In this document: positions 52,159-61,511 of the stretch, in pieces
Layout: every line of letters begins with the position of its first letter
How positions within the stretch are numbered: position 1 is the stretch's first letter
Assembly (NCBI RefSeq): GCF_016887965.1
Contig: NZ_JAFDVD010000016.1
Span: 1-64,000, forward strand
Origin: Phycicoccus sonneratiae
GTDB taxonomy: Bacteria > Actinomycetota > Actinomycetes > Actinomycetales > Dermatophilaceae
Direction: 5' to 3'
Length of the DNA: 64,000 bases
Translations under genes and position numbers: made by a program
Notes under the pieces: generated by a model
Told to the model about the DNA's origin: nothing
Seen by the model: only the letters and a program-made list of their open reading frames with translations
Databases searched by the model: none

Positions 52159-54138
52159 TCAGCCGAGCCGCTCGGCCTCCTCGCGCAGCTGCTCGAGCCG
52201 GGCGTTGTACGCGGCGAGGTCGGCGTCGCCGTCGCGGTCGGCCTTGCGGTCGAGGCGGGCGGTCTCGCGCGCCTCGCTGCGGAACCACTGCACGGCGACG
52301 ATGACGGCCAGCGTCAGCGTCGGCGCCTCCCCGATGCCCCACGCGATCTCGCCGGCGGTGTGCTGGTCGGCGAGCGGGTCCGGGCCCCACGGGAGGTTGA
52401 TCGCCGTGAAGAAGTCGGGCGCGAGCAGCGAGGTGCTCCCGGTGAGGGCCACCCCGAAGAACGCGTGGAACGACACGGTCGCGAAGAGGATGACGAGGAG
52501 CATGAGCGGCGACCACCGGGGCACGCCCGGGTCGATGCCGATCATCACCCAGACGAACAGGTACCCGGTGAGGAGGAAGTGGGCCATCATCAGCAGGTGA
52601 CCCGTGTGGGTCGTCAGCGCGAGGTCGAACAGGCCCGTGTAGTAGAAGGCCGCGAGGCTGAAGAAGAAGAACGCCGCCGCGACCACCGGGTTGGCGAGCA
52701 CCCGCAGCGCGCGCGAGTGCACCACCTGGAGGAGCAGCTCACGCGGCCCCCACGTCTTGTCGCGCCGCGTCGGCAGCGCCCGCAGGGCCAGCGTCACCGG
52801 GGCCGCGGGCACGAGGAAGAGCGGCACGATCATCGCCACGGCCATGTGCATCACCATGTGCGCGCTGAAGAGCACGCGGCCCCAGATGCCCGGCGCACCG
52901 CACGTGGCCCACACGAAGAGCGCCCACCCCAGCACCCAGAGGACGACCCGCAGCACCGGCCAGGCGTCACCGCGCCGCCGCAGCCGCACGACCCCCGCCA
53001 CGTACAGCCCGACGGCGAGGACGGCGACGGCGACGAACAGCCAGTCCATCCGCCAGGTGAGGAACCAGTCGGCGCCGGAGATCGGCCCGGGGTCGGGGGA
53101 GCCGGTGAGGTTGAGGACGATGCCGGGGTCCGGCAGGGCGTCGGGGACGGGCGGGAGGCTGCGGGCCAGGACGGCCGCCAGACCGGTGGCCACCCCCATG
53201 AGGAGGACCTCGGCCGTCGCGAGCCGCGCGAACGCCCGGCCGTCGGACGGGTCGGTGGCCAGCCGCTCGACGAGGTTGCGCCGGTGCCGCCAGCCGATGA
53301 CGCCGAGCGCGACGAGCGCGACGGTCTTGGCCAGCACCACCCCGCCGTACGCCGTGAGGAGGCCTGCGGGAGAACCGATCCGGATCCACGCCTGAAGGGT
53401 GCCCGACGCCGCGACGGCGACGAACGACCAGAGCGCCAACGTCGAGTAGCGCGCCACCGTGGCCCCGAGGTCGCGCCCCAGCCGCGAGCGCATGACGACG
53501 AGCGCCACGAGCCCCCCGACCCAGACGACGACCCCGAGCAGGTGCACGGCGAGCCCGTTGACGGCGTCCTCGTGGCTCGCCGACCCCGCCGCGTGACCCG
53601 TGAGCGACTTGACGAGGACGCCGACGAAGGCGACGAGGCCGAGCCAGGCGATGGGCGCCCGGCGCCGGCTGACCCGCGCCGCGACGGCCACGACGAGCGC
53701 CGCGAGCGCGCTGAGCAGGAGAACCCGGGTCGTCTCGAGCGACCACGTGAAGGAGACGAGCTGGCCGAGCAGCTCGGGGGCGGTGAGGGGCGTCCCGGCG
53801 AGGTCGGCGAAGGTGACGACGAGCTCGAGGACGGCGGCGACGAACCAGATGGTCGCGCTCGTCGCGGCGAGCCGCACGGCCTCCCCGCGCCGGTCGGTGC
53901 TCGCCCGCTCGGGGACGAGGAAGGCGGCCAGCCCGAGCAGCCCGACGGTGGTCACGGACGCGAGCACGGCCACCGCGTCGGTGACGGGGACCATCCACCG
54001 CACGAACGGCCCGGCGTCGGCGAGCGCGAGCGGCGCCACCGCCCCGGTGAGCAGGGCCGCCGGGACGAGCGCGAGCAGCGCGGCACCCACCACCGCGGAC
54101 AGCGGCTGCACGAGCGGGTTGCGCTGCGGGACGGCCAT
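52159..54138 (-). CDS. CopD-CtaG fusion: copper uptake and cytochrome oxidase assembly membrane protein
   Basis: 659 aa with about sixteen membrane helices. The N-terminal half (to about residue 330) has the CopD copper-resistance layout (AVHLLGVVVWVGGLVALVVM, and GVVLAKTVALVALG). The C-terminal half is a CtaG/caa3 assembly domain (LFSAHMVMHMAVAMIVPLFL, and MMAHFLLTGYLFVWVMIGID). Conserved His and Met residues suit copper handling. It delivers copper for aa3-type oxidase assembly. ATG 54138 has GGAGG close upstream. It diverges from the isomerase-family gene. Confidence 0.92.
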   Translation of the reverse strand: MAVPQRNPLVQPLSAVVGAALLALVPAALLTGAVAPLALADAGPFVRWMVPVTDAVAVLASVTTVGLLGLAAFLVPERASTDRRGEAVRLAATSATIWFVAAVLELVVTFADLAGTPLTAPELLGQLVSFTWSLETTRVLLLSALAALVVAVAARVSRRRAPIAWLGLVAFVGVLVKSLTGHAAGSASHEDAVNGLAVHLLGVVVWVGGLVALVVMRSRLGRDLGATVARYSTLALWSFVAVAASGTLQAWIRIGSPAGLLTAYGGVVLAKTVALVALGVIGWRHRRNLVERLATDPSDGRAFARLATAEVLLMGVATGLAAVLARSLPPVPDALPDPGIVLNLTGSPDPGPISGADWFLTWRMDWLFVAVAVLAVGLYVAGVVRLRRRGDAWPVLRVVLWVLGWALFVWATCGAPGIWGRVLFSAHMVMHMAVAMIVPLFLVPAAPVTLALRALPTRRDKTWGPRELLLQVVHSRALRVLANPVVAAAFFFFSLAAFYYTGLFDLALTTHTGHLLMMAHFLLTGYLFVWVMIGIDPGVPRWSPLMLLVILFATVSFHAFFGVALTGSTSLLAPDFFTAINLPWGPDPLADQHTAGEIAWGIGEAPTLTLAVIVAVQWFRSEARETARLDRKADRDGDADLAAYNARLEQLREEAERLG

Positions 54139-54165
54139 GTCCTCCAGCGTAGGTACTGTGGCGGG

Positions 54166-55014
54166 ATGTCGCTGCACCCGCCCGCCCCGACGGACTTCGC
54201 CGGCGCCGTCGACGCCTGGGCCCAGACGGTGCAGTCGGTGCTCGACCTCGGCCGCACCCTCCGCCCCGGCGACGAGGGCCACGCCACCGACTGCCCGGGG
54301 TGGACGGTGTTCGACCAGGTCGCGCACGTCGCCAGCGCGGAGGCCGCGGTCGCCGGCGACCCCGTGCCCGACCTCGACGTCAGCGGCCACGCCCACGTCC
54401 GCCACGCGTTCGGCGCCCGGATGGAGCGGCTCGTCGAGTCGCGGCGCGGACGCACCCTCGACGACCTGCTCGACGAGCTCGAGTGGCGGCTCGCCGAGCG
54501 GCTGGCCGCCTACCGGGCCGAGGGCGTCACCGGCGAGGAGGAGGTCGAGGGCCCGTTCGGCCCCACGCGCCTCGTCGACCTCGTGGCGGTCCGGACCTTC
54601 GACGTCTGGATGCACGAGCAGGACCTGCGCGAGGCGCTCGAGCGCCCCGGCGGGCTCGACGGCCCGGCCGCCGCCACGAGCGTGGCCTGGGTCTTCCGCC
54701 AGCTCCCTCGCGTCGTCGCCAAGGACGCCGGCATCGAGCCCGGCAACGCCGTCGTCCTCGACCTCACCGGGCCGACCGTCGGCCGCGTCGGCGCCCGCGT
54801 CGAGGAGCAGGACGGCCGGGCGGTCGGCATCCCGCTCTTCATCGGCGAGGACGTCGAGCACCCCGACGTCGTGACGACGACCCTCTCGATGTCCACGCGC
54901 GTCGCGATGCGCCTGGCCGGTGGCCGCCGCGCCCCCGAGGACCTGCCCGTCACGGTCTCCGGCGACGACGACGTCGCGCGCCGGGTCCTCGCCGCGCTCG
55001 CCATCACGCCCTGA
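54166..55014 (+). CDS. Maleylpyruvate isomerase family (mycothiol-dependent type) protein
   Basis: 282 aa. The N-terminal MDMPI_N/DinB-like helical bundle has CPGWTVFDQVAHVASAEAAV, whose His belongs to the metal site, and VAVRTFDVWMHEQDLREAL. A C-terminal MDMPI_C domain follows. Proteins of this type use mycothiol or act as thiol-dependent transferases; the substrate here is unknown. ATG 54166 is 28 bases from the divergent CopD-CtaG start. It overlaps the next gene (TGATG). Confidence 0.87.
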   Translation: MSLHPPAPTDFAGAVDAWAQTVQSVLDLGRTLRPGDEGHATDCPGWTVFDQVAHVASAEAAVAGDPVPDLDVSGHAHVRHAFGARMERLVESRRGRTLDDLLDELEWRLAERLAAYRAEGVTGEEEVEGPFGPTRLVDLVAVRTFDVWMHEQDLREALERPGGLDGPAAATSVAWVFRQLPRVVAKDAGIEPGNAVVLDLTGPTVGRVGARVEEQDGRAVGIPLFIGEDVEHPDVVTTTLSMSTRVAMRLAGGRRAPEDLPVTVSGDDDVARRVLAALAITP

Positions 55015-55490
55015 TGGCCTCGTTCTCCACCGCGACCCGCTCGGCGGCCACCGTCACCGCGCACCCCGACGAGGTCTGGGCCACCCTCACCGACCCCGAC
55101 CTCATCGCCCACCTCACCCCGTTCCTCCACCGGGTCACCGAGCGCGGCGAGCACTGGGTGTGGGAGATGACCCGGGTGCCGGTGCTCGGGCGCAGCTTCT
55201 CCTTCACCTTCACCGAGCGGATGGCCTTCGACGAGCCCGACCGCATCGGCTTCACCCACGACCCCGCGGCCGGCACCGGGCACGAGAGCGCCGGGGTCGA
55301 GGGCTGGTACGCCCTCGCGCCGCACCCGGCGGGAACCCACCTCGAGACCTCGATGGCGATCACCGTCGAGCTGCCCTTCCCGGCCGTCACCCGGCCGGCG
55401 GTCACCGCCGCGATGAAGGGCGTCGTCACGCTCATGGGACAACGGTTCTCGCAGAACCTGCTCCACCACCTCGGCGCGCGCACCGCCTGA
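55014..55490 (+). CDS. SRPBCC/DUF2505 family protein
   Basis: 158 aa with the START-like fold opening ATVTAHPDEVWATLTDPDLI and a long C-terminal helix (VTAAMKGVVTLMGQRFSQNLL). It fits the DUF2505 group of small lipid or ligand-binding proteins. The ATG overlaps the isomerase-family stop, so the two are coupled. The ligand is unknown. Confidence 0.85.
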   Translation: MASFSTATRSAATVTAHPDEVWATLTDPDLIAHLTPFLHRVTERGEHWVWEMTRVPVLGRSFSFTFTERMAFDEPDRIGFTHDPAAGTGHESAGVEGWYALAPHPAGTHLETSMAITVELPFPAVTRPAVTAAMKGVVTLMGQRFSQNLLHHLGARTA

Positions 55491-55547
55491 GGAAGGGCCC
55501 CGCCCCACGCCCACCTGTCGAAGGTCGGGACACGGTCGCCGCAAATG

Positions 55548-55566
55548 GTTGTATGCTGCAAACAAC
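55548..55566. promoter_or_regulatory. Candidate MarR operator
   Basis: GTTGT and ACAAC form an inverted repeat with a 9-base spacer (19 bases in total), 27 bases before the MarR gene. It lies in an AT-richer patch that probably includes the promoter. Autorepression is usual for MarR/efflux pairs. Confidence 0.5.
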
Positions 55567-55592
55567 TGTGTTCCCCCCGACGAGGAGTTCCG

Positions 55593-56069
55593 ATGCCCTT
55601 CCGCACCGCCGAGTCGACGCCGACGGCGCTGCTCGGCGACGAGCTCGTGCGCGTCCTCAAGCTGATGCACGTCGCCCGCGCCCGGGCGCCGCGCCACCAC
55701 GAGCAGGTCGACCCGATGGCCTACCCGCTGCTCTTCAACCTCAAGCGCGCGACGATGCGCGTCTCCGAGCTGGCCGACGCCGTGCACTCCGACGTCTCGA
55801 CGGTCAGCCGCCAGGTGAGCACGCTCGTCGAGCACGGCCTCGTCGTCCGCCAGCCCGACCCCGCCGACGGCCGGGCGCACGTCCTCGCCGTCACCGACGC
55901 CGGCACCGACCTCCTCCTCGCCCTGCGCGAGGGCCGCGACCGCTGGCTCCAGGGCCTGCTCTCCGAGTGGTCCGACGACGACGTCCGCGACCTCACCGCC
56001 CACCTGGCCCGCCTCGCCGCGGACCTCGAGACCTCCCTGACCGACCCGACCCAGAGGACCGACCGATGA
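55593..56069 (+). CDS. MarR family transcriptional regulator
   Basis: 158 aa. The winged helix has MRVSELADAVHSDVSTVSRQ (recognition helix) and the wing RQPDPADGRAHVLAVTDAG. GAGGAG precedes ATG 55593. Its stop overlaps the DHA2 transporter start (ATGA), and a dyad lies just upstream, so it most likely represses itself and the transporter until an inducing drug-like compound binds. Confidence 0.93.
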   Translation: MPFRTAESTPTALLGDELVRVLKLMHVARARAPRHHEQVDPMAYPLLFNLKRATMRVSELADAVHSDVSTVSRQVSTLVEHGLVVRQPDPADGRAHVLAVTDAGTDLLLALREGRDRWLQGLLSEWSDDDVRDLTAHLARLAADLETSLTDPTQRTDR

Positions 56070-57844
56070 CCACAGCACGCCACGCGGACCCCGACCAGCC
56101 GACGAGCCACTCGACCGCCGGCGGCCCGGGCCGTCACGTCGCCGGCGCCACCCCCGGCGCCCACGTCGCCGACTCCGGTCCGGCGACCGACGGCGCCCTG
56201 ACCCACCGGCAGATCGTCACCATCCTCATCGCCCTGATGTCCGGGATGTTCCTCGCCGCGCTCGACCAGACCATCGTCGCGACCTCGATCCGCACGATCG
56301 CCGACGACCTCAAGGGCCTGGACCACCAGGCGTGGGCGACGACGGCCTACCTCATCACCTCGACGATCGTCACGCCGCTCTACGGCAAGCTCGGCGACAT
56401 CTACGGCCGCAAGAAGCTGTTCGTCACGGCCATCTCGATCTTCGTCGTCGGCTCGGTGCTCTGCACCCTGTCGACCTCGATGACCGAGCTCGCGTTCTTC
56501 CGCGCCGTGCAGGGCCTCGGCGCCGGCGGCCTCTTCTCGCTCGCGCTGGCCATCATCGGCGACGTCGTGCCGCCGCGGGAGCGGGCCAAGTACCAGGGCT
56601 ACTTCCTCGCGGTGTTCGGCACCTCGTCGGTGCTCGGCCCGGTCATCGGCGGCTTCTTCGCCGGGCGCGACACCCTGTTCGGCATCACCGGCTGGCACTG
56701 GGTCTTCCTCGTCAACGTGCCGGTCGGCATCCTCGCGCTCGGCCTCGTCACCAAGACCCTGCACCTGCACCACCGCCGGCTCGACCACCGCATCGACTGG
56801 CTCGGCGCCGCCCTGCTGTCGGTCTCGCTCGTGCCGCTGCTGCTCGTCGCCGAGCAGGGCCGCGAGTGGGGCTGGACCTCGACGAACGCCGTCGTCTGCT
56901 ACGTCATCGGCGTCGTGGCGGCCGTCGCGTTCTTCTGGCAGGAGTCGCGGATGGGCGACGAGGCGATCCTCCCGATGGCGATGTTCCGCAACCGCACGGT
57001 CGGCATCTCGTCGGTGGCCTCGGTCGTCATCGGCGTCGCGATGTTCGGTGGCCTCGCGGCGCTGCCGCTCTACCTCCAGATCGTCCGGGGCGCCACACCC
57101 ACCGAGGCCGGCCTGCTGCTGCTGCCGCTGACCCTCGGCATCATGGCCGGCTCGATCACCTCCGGCCAGATCATCAGCCGCACCGGGCGCTACCGCATCT
57201 TCCCGGTCACCGGCGCGGTGCTGCTCACCCTGTCGCTCTTCGCCTTCCACTACGTCGCGTTCGACACCCCGCTGTGGCAGACGATGGTCGTCATGGTCTT
57301 CTTCGGGCTGGGCCTCGGCTTCAACTTCCAGCCGCTCACCCTGGCCGTGCAGAACGCCGTGCCGCCGCAGCAGATCGGTGTCGCGACCTCGACGGCCACC
57401 TTCACCCGCCAGATCGGCGGCACCATCGGCACGGCGGTCTTCCTGACCATCCTGTTCTCGCTCGCGCCCGACAAGATCGCGGCGGCCTTCCAGCGGTTCG
57501 CCCCGACGCCGGACTTCCAGGCCGCGCTGCGCGACCCGGCCAACGCCGCGTTCGCCCAGCAGCTCCAGCAGTCGCAGGGTGGCGGCACGGCCGCGGCCAG
57601 CGGTGTGCTGCAGGACAGCTCGTTCCTCTCCTCGCTCGACCCCCGGCTGGCCAAGCCGTTCCTCGTGGGGTTCTCCGAGGCGATGGACGTCGTCTTCCTC
57701 GTCGGCTCGGCCGTCATGGTGCTCGCGATCGTCGTCCTCGCCCTGCTGCCGCAGGTCGAGCTGCGGCGCGGGTCGGCCTACAGCGAGCGCTCGGCCGGCG
57801 CCACGGCCCCCGAGGACGCGCCGGCTACGGCACCGGCGAGCTGA
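56066..57844 (+). CDS. DHA2 family (EmrB/QacA) multidrug efflux MFS transporter
   Basis: 592 aa with fourteen membrane helices. The N-terminal motif D1 is LAALDQTIVATSIRTIADDL, motif A is GKLGDIYGRKK, and motif C is GTSSVLGPVIGGFF. A long disordered N-terminal extension (about 45 residues) and a C-terminal hydrophilic tail flank the core. It is coupled to MarR. Its 3' end overlaps that of the next MFS gene by 20 bases, tail to tail. Confidence 0.94.
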   Translation: MTTARHADPDQPTSHSTAGGPGRHVAGATPGAHVADSGPATDGALTHRQIVTILIALMSGMFLAALDQTIVATSIRTIADDLKGLDHQAWATTAYLITSTIVTPLYGKLGDIYGRKKLFVTAISIFVVGSVLCTLSTSMTELAFFRAVQGLGAGGLFSLALAIIGDVVPPRERAKYQGYFLAVFGTSSVLGPVIGGFFAGRDTLFGITGWHWVFLVNVPVGILALGLVTKTLHLHHRRLDHRIDWLGAALLSVSLVPLLLVAEQGREWGWTSTNAVVCYVIGVVAAVAFFWQESRMGDEAILPMAMFRNRTVGISSVASVVIGVAMFGGLAALPLYLQIVRGATPTEAGLLLLPLTLGIMAGSITSGQIISRTGRYRIFPVTGAVLLTLSLFAFHYVAFDTPLWQTMVVMVFFGLGLGFNFQPLTLAVQNAVPPQQIGVATSTATFTRQIGGTIGTAVFLTILFSLAPDKIAAAFQRFAPTPDFQAALRDPANAAFAQQLQQSQGGGTAAASGVLQDSSFLSSLDPRLAKPFLVGFSEAMDVVFLVGSAVMVLAIVVLALLPQVELRRGSAYSERSAGATAPEDAPATAPAS

Positions 57845-59036
57845 GCCGGGCGCGCTCGGCACCCTCGAGGTGCCGGGCGCGCACCGCGATGATGGCCACG
57901 GCGACGAGCCCCGCGGCGACCGGCACGGCGTAGGCGCGCTGCGGCCCGAGGACCTCGATCGCCCAGCCGCCGACCGCCGAGCCGGCGGAGATGCCGACGA
58001 GGATGCCGGTGACCGCCACGGCCATCCCCTCGGTGACGAGCGCGGCCGGGACGAGCCGCTGCGCGAGGGACAGGCTGGTGATGAGCATCGGCGCCGTCGC
58101 CGAGCCGGCGACGACCATGACGACGGTCAGCTGCCAGGTGTTCGCGACGAGCAGGGCCGGCACCTCGAGGACGAGCATCGCCGTGGCCGCCACGAGCAGC
58201 CGGCGGGTGAGCGTCGAGCGGAAGGTGCGGGCCCCGAACCACAGGCCGGAGAGGGTCGACCCGACGGCGAACCCGCCGAGGACGAGGCTCGAGAGGCTGG
58301 CGTTGCCGTCGGCCTCGGCATAGGCGACGGCCACGACCTCGTTGGCGCCGAAGATGATCCCGGTCATCACGAGGGCCGAGGCGACGAGGAGCAGCCCGGG
58401 CCGGCGGACGGCCAGCCCGGCCGGTCGCTCGCCGTGCGGCACGACCGGGGGCTCGGTGGAGCGGGCGGCGAGGAAGGTGAGGACGCCGACGGTGAAGAGG
58501 ACCTCGGCGAGCACGAGGCCGGCCTCGGGGAACCACAGCGTCGAGACGAGCACCGCGACGACCGGACCGATGACGAAGGACGCCTCGTCGGCGACCTGCT
58601 CGAAGGACATCGCCGTGTGCAGGCGGTCGGGGTCGTCGCGGAAGATGTGCGCCCAGCGGGCCCGCGACATCGGCCCGGGCTCGGGGAGGAAGGCGCTGAC
58701 GCCGTAGAGGACGAAGAGCGTCCAGACCGGGGCCCCGGCCCACGACGCGAGCGCCGTGCCGAGGCCGGCGACGGCCGACAGCGCGACGAACGGGCGGGCC
58801 ACCCGGCGCTGGCCGTGCTTGTCGATGAGCCGGCCGAGCACGGGCCCGGCGACCGCGAGCACCGCGAGGCCGACGGCGGAGACCGCGCCGGCCAGGCCGT
58901 AGGACCCCTGCCGCTCGCTGACCATGACGATGACCGCGACCCCGAACATCGCCCCACCGGTGCGCGAGAGGGCGGTGCCGGCGATGAACGGCAGGGCACC
59001 GGGGACGGCGAACAGGGGGCGGTAGGGCGCGAGCAC
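57825..59036 (-). CDS. MFS transporter (12 helices)
   Basis: 403 aa with about twelve membrane helices, starting APYRPLFAVPGALPFIAG, with motif A-like GRLIDKHGQRR. GTG 59036 is chosen because GAGG lies five bases upstream and membrane segments begin soon after; the TTG 33 codons earlier has no support. The substrate cannot be inferred. It lies tail to tail with the DHA2 transporter. Confidence 0.88.
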   Translation of the reverse strand: MLAPYRPLFAVPGALPFIAGTALSRTGGAMFGVAVIVMVSERQGSYGLAGAVSAVGLAVLAVAGPVLGRLIDKHGQRRVARPFVALSAVAGLGTALASWAGAPVWTLFVLYGVSAFLPEPGPMSRARWAHIFRDDPDRLHTAMSFEQVADEASFVIGPVVAVLVSTLWFPEAGLVLAEVLFTVGVLTFLAARSTEPPVVPHGERPAGLAVRRPGLLLVASALVMTGIIFGANEVVAVAYAEADGNASLSSLVLGGFAVGSTLSGLWFGARTFRSTLTRRLLVAATAMLVLEVPALLVANTWQLTVVMVVAGSATAPMLITSLSLAQRLVPAALVTEGMAVAVTGILVGISAGSAVGGWAIEVLGPQRAYAVPVAAGLVAVAIIAVRARHLEGAERARLSSPVP

Positions 59037-59161
59037 GGATGCCTCGTCGGTCGGGCGACCGCCGGAGGTCCCGGCCGGGTCGAGCGTGGTGAGGGGGTCG
59101 TGTCCAGTGTGCTCCCGCGCCCCGGCGCCCGACAAACCGGTTCCGGCGCCTCCGCACCCGG

Positions 59162-59219
59162 CGCGGGCTACCCCGCAGTACTCGCTGTGATCACGACACG
59201 TACTGCGGTGTAGCCCGCG
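59162..59219 (-). terminator. Long hairpin after the glutaryl-CoA dehydrogenase-like gene
   Basis: Twenty-base arms (CGCGGGCTACCCCGCAGTAC and its complement with one mismatch) enclose an 18-base loop containing the palindrome GTGATCAC. It begins eight bases past the dehydrogenase stop. It could be a terminator or a regulator site for the downstream MFS gene. Confidence 0.5.
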
Positions 59220-59226
59220 ATGGAGG

Positions 59227-60429
59227 TCAGCGGAAGGCGGCCTCGCCGGTGAGCGCCTGCCCGATGACGAGCGTGTGCATCTCGACCGTGCCCTCGTACG
59301 TGAGCACCGACTCGAGGTTGTTCGCGTGCCGCATCACCGGGTACTCGCCGCTGATGCCGTTGCCGCCGAGGATGGTGCGCGCGGTGCGGCAGATCTCGAT
59401 CGCCTTGGTGACGTTGTTGTACTTGCCGACCGACACCTGCTCGGGACGCAGCCCGACCGAGTCCTTGCGCCGGCCGAGGTGCAGGGCGAGCAGCCGTCCC
59501 AGCTGGAGCTCGGTCGACATGTGCGCGAGCTTGGCCTGGGTCAGCTGGAAGCCGGCGATCGGCCGGTCGAACTGGGTGCGCTCGACGGAGTAGCGCCGGG
59601 CGGCCTCGAGGGCGCTGCGAGCGGCTCCGAGGCAGCCCCAGACGATGCCGAAGCGCGCCTCGGACAGGCAGGACAGCGGCCCCTTGAGCCCCTGCGCCTC
59701 CGGCAGGACGGCGTCGGCCGGCAGCCGCAGCCCGCGGAAGGTCAGCTCGGCGGTCACCGAGGCTCGCAGCGACATCTTGTTCTTGATGACGTGCGCCTCG
59801 AACCCCGGTGTGTCCGTGGGGACCACGAAGCCGCGGATGCCGCCGTGCTCCTCGCCGGCGTTCGCCCAGACGACGGCGACGTCGGCGATCGAGCCGTTGG
59901 TGATCCACATCTTCGAGCCGTCGAGCACCCAGTCGTCGCCGTCGCGGCGGGCGCGGGTGCGCATCGAGGCGGGGTCGGACCCGTGGTCGGGCTCGGTGAG
60001 GCCGAAGCAGCCGATCGCCTCGCCGGCGGCCATCCTCGGCAGCCACTCCTGCTTCTGCTCCTCGGACCCGAAGGCGTGGATGGCGTACATCGCCAGGCTG
60101 CCCTGCACCGACACGAGCGAGCGGATACCGGAGTCGCTCGCCTCGAGCTCGAGGCAGGCCAGGCCGTAGTCGACCGACGACATCCCCGCGCAGCCGTACC
60201 CCTCGAGGTGCATCCCGAGGAGGCCGACCGTGCCGAACTCCTTGGCGAGCTCGCGGGCGACCGGCAGCTCGCCCTTCTCGTACCACTCGACGACGTGCGG
60301 CTCGACGAGGTCGTCGCACACCTGCCGGACCGTGGCCCGGATGGCCTTCTCCTCGTCGGTGAGCATCGAGTCGACGTCGACGACGTCGAGGGGGTCGGAG
60401 GGGCGCTTCGGCATCGTCGACGAGCTCAT
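59227..60429 (-). CDS. Acyl-CoA dehydrogenase, glutaryl-CoA dehydrogenase-like
   Basis: 400 aa from ATG 60429; ATG codons at 60438 and 60441 are equally possible. FLTEPDHGSDPASM-type and WITNGSIADVAVVWA motifs, QFDRPIAGFQLTQ and the catalytic Glu in TYEGTVEMHTLVIGQALTG are present. The last matches glutaryl-CoA dehydrogenases (YEGTHDIHxLILGRxxTG). The expected reaction is glutaryl-CoA to crotonyl-CoA in lysine or tryptophan breakdown. It is monocistronic, followed by a hairpin. Confidence 0.9.
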   Translation of the reverse strand: MSSSTMPKRPSDPLDVVDVDSMLTDEEKAIRATVRQVCDDLVEPHVVEWYEKGELPVARELAKEFGTVGLLGMHLEGYGCAGMSSVDYGLACLELEASDSGIRSLVSVQGSLAMYAIHAFGSEEQKQEWLPRMAAGEAIGCFGLTEPDHGSDPASMRTRARRDGDDWVLDGSKMWITNGSIADVAVVWANAGEEHGGIRGFVVPTDTPGFEAHVIKNKMSLRASVTAELTFRGLRLPADAVLPEAQGLKGPLSCLSEARFGIVWGCLGAARSALEAARRYSVERTQFDRPIAGFQLTQAKLAHMSTELQLGRLLALHLGRRKDSVGLRPEQVSVGKYNNVTKAIEICRTARTILGGNGISGEYPVMRHANNLESVLTYEGTVEMHTLVIGQALTGEAAFR

Positions 60430-60515
60430 GGGGTTCATCATGCCGGGGCCGGTCCCGTGCCCCCGTGTGACCTCCGCCTCGGAACAACCGCCGGGGAGGG
60501 CCGGTTGCGCCCGGC

Positions 60516-61472
60516 ATGGCCTCGACGACGACCTCCCGTGCCCCGGTGAGCACCCTCCCGCTCGTCCCGGCCGCCGGGTTCGTCCTCGTCTGGTGCTCCG
60601 GCTACGTCGCCGGCCCCGCGGCGGTCCGGGCCGTCGCACCGTTCTGGGCACTCCTGCTGCGCTTCGTGCTCGCGGCCGCCGTGACGGCCGCGCTGGCCCG
60701 CCGGCTGCGCGGCCCGTTGCGCATCCGCCGCCCGGTGCTCGTCCGCATCGGGCTCGTCGGCCTGATGATGAACGGCGTCGTCTTCGCGCTGATGTACCTC
60801 GCCTTCGACGCGGGGATGGGCGCCACGCTCGCGTCCCTCCTGCACGCGCTGAGCCCGGTGCTCACGGTGGTGCTGGCCGGCCTCGTGCTCGGCGAGCGGC
60901 TGGGGCGCCTCCAGGTGCTGGGGTTCGTCCTCGGCGTGGTCGGGGTGCTCGTCGTCCTCGGTCCGGACGTCGACGAGGCCGGCGGGGTGCTCGGCGTGGG
61001 CCTCGGGCTGCTCAGCCTCGTCGGGCTGAGCGTCGGCACGCTCGGCCAGCGCTGGTTCCACCTCGACGACGACCCGCCGGACCCGCTCTGGGCGGCGACG
61101 GTGCAGTTCGCCGTCTGCGTGCCGCCGCTCGCCGTGCTGGCGCCACTGCTCGAAGGGGTGCCGTCCGTCGCCGACCCGGCACGGGCCGCAGCGGCGGTCG
61201 GCTGGCTGGCGCTCGTCAACTCGGTCGCCGGCCTGCTGCTCCTCGGGCTGCTCGTGCGTCGCGGTGGGGCGGGTGCCTCCTCGAGCCTGTTCTTCGTTTG
61301 CCCGCCCGTGACCGCGCTCATGGCGTGGGTGGCGTTCGGCGACACCCTGTCGCCGCGCGAGGTGGCGGGCATCGTCGTCGCCGTCGTCGGCGTCGGCATC
61401 GCCACCGGGCTCGCCCGACGACGTCGCGGCCCCGATGTCGAGAACGCTCCGGCGGCTGCGACCCCGGGGTGA
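60516..61472 (+). CDS. EamA/DMT family transporter
   Basis: 318 aa with ten membrane helices in two EamA repeats (AAGFVLVWCSGYVAGPAAVR and LSLVGLSVGTLGQRWF), ending with PPVTALMAWVAFGDTLSPRE. It is probably an exporter of amino acids or metabolites. ATG 60516 begins just before the first helix. Its stop is 39 bases before the DGPF gene. Confidence 0.92.
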   Translation: MASTTTSRAPVSTLPLVPAAGFVLVWCSGYVAGPAAVRAVAPFWALLLRFVLAAAVTAALARRLRGPLRIRRPVLVRIGLVGLMMNGVVFALMYLAFDAGMGATLASLLHALSPVLTVVLAGLVLGERLGRLQVLGFVLGVVGVLVVLGPDVDEAGGVLGVGLGLLSLVGLSVGTLGQRWFHLDDDPPDPLWAATVQFAVCVPPLAVLAPLLEGVPSVADPARAAAAVGWLALVNSVAGLLLLGLLVRRGGAGASSSLFFVCPPVTALMAWVAFGDTLSPREVAGIVVAVVGVGIATGLARRRRGPDVENAPAAATPG

Positions 61473-61511
61473 GCGCGGCCAGAATGGGCCGCACCACCCG
61501 AAGGGACCGTC

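Noticed and set aside
49670-55014. Very long open frames of 976 and 1030 codons on the plus strand (49670-52600 and 51922-55014)
   Set aside because: They run antisense to GlcD, the nitrilase-family gene and CopD-CtaG, and translate to Arg/Gly/Asp/His-rich low-complexity sequence typical of GC-rich shadow frames. Only the segment from ATG 54166 onward is real coding sequence.
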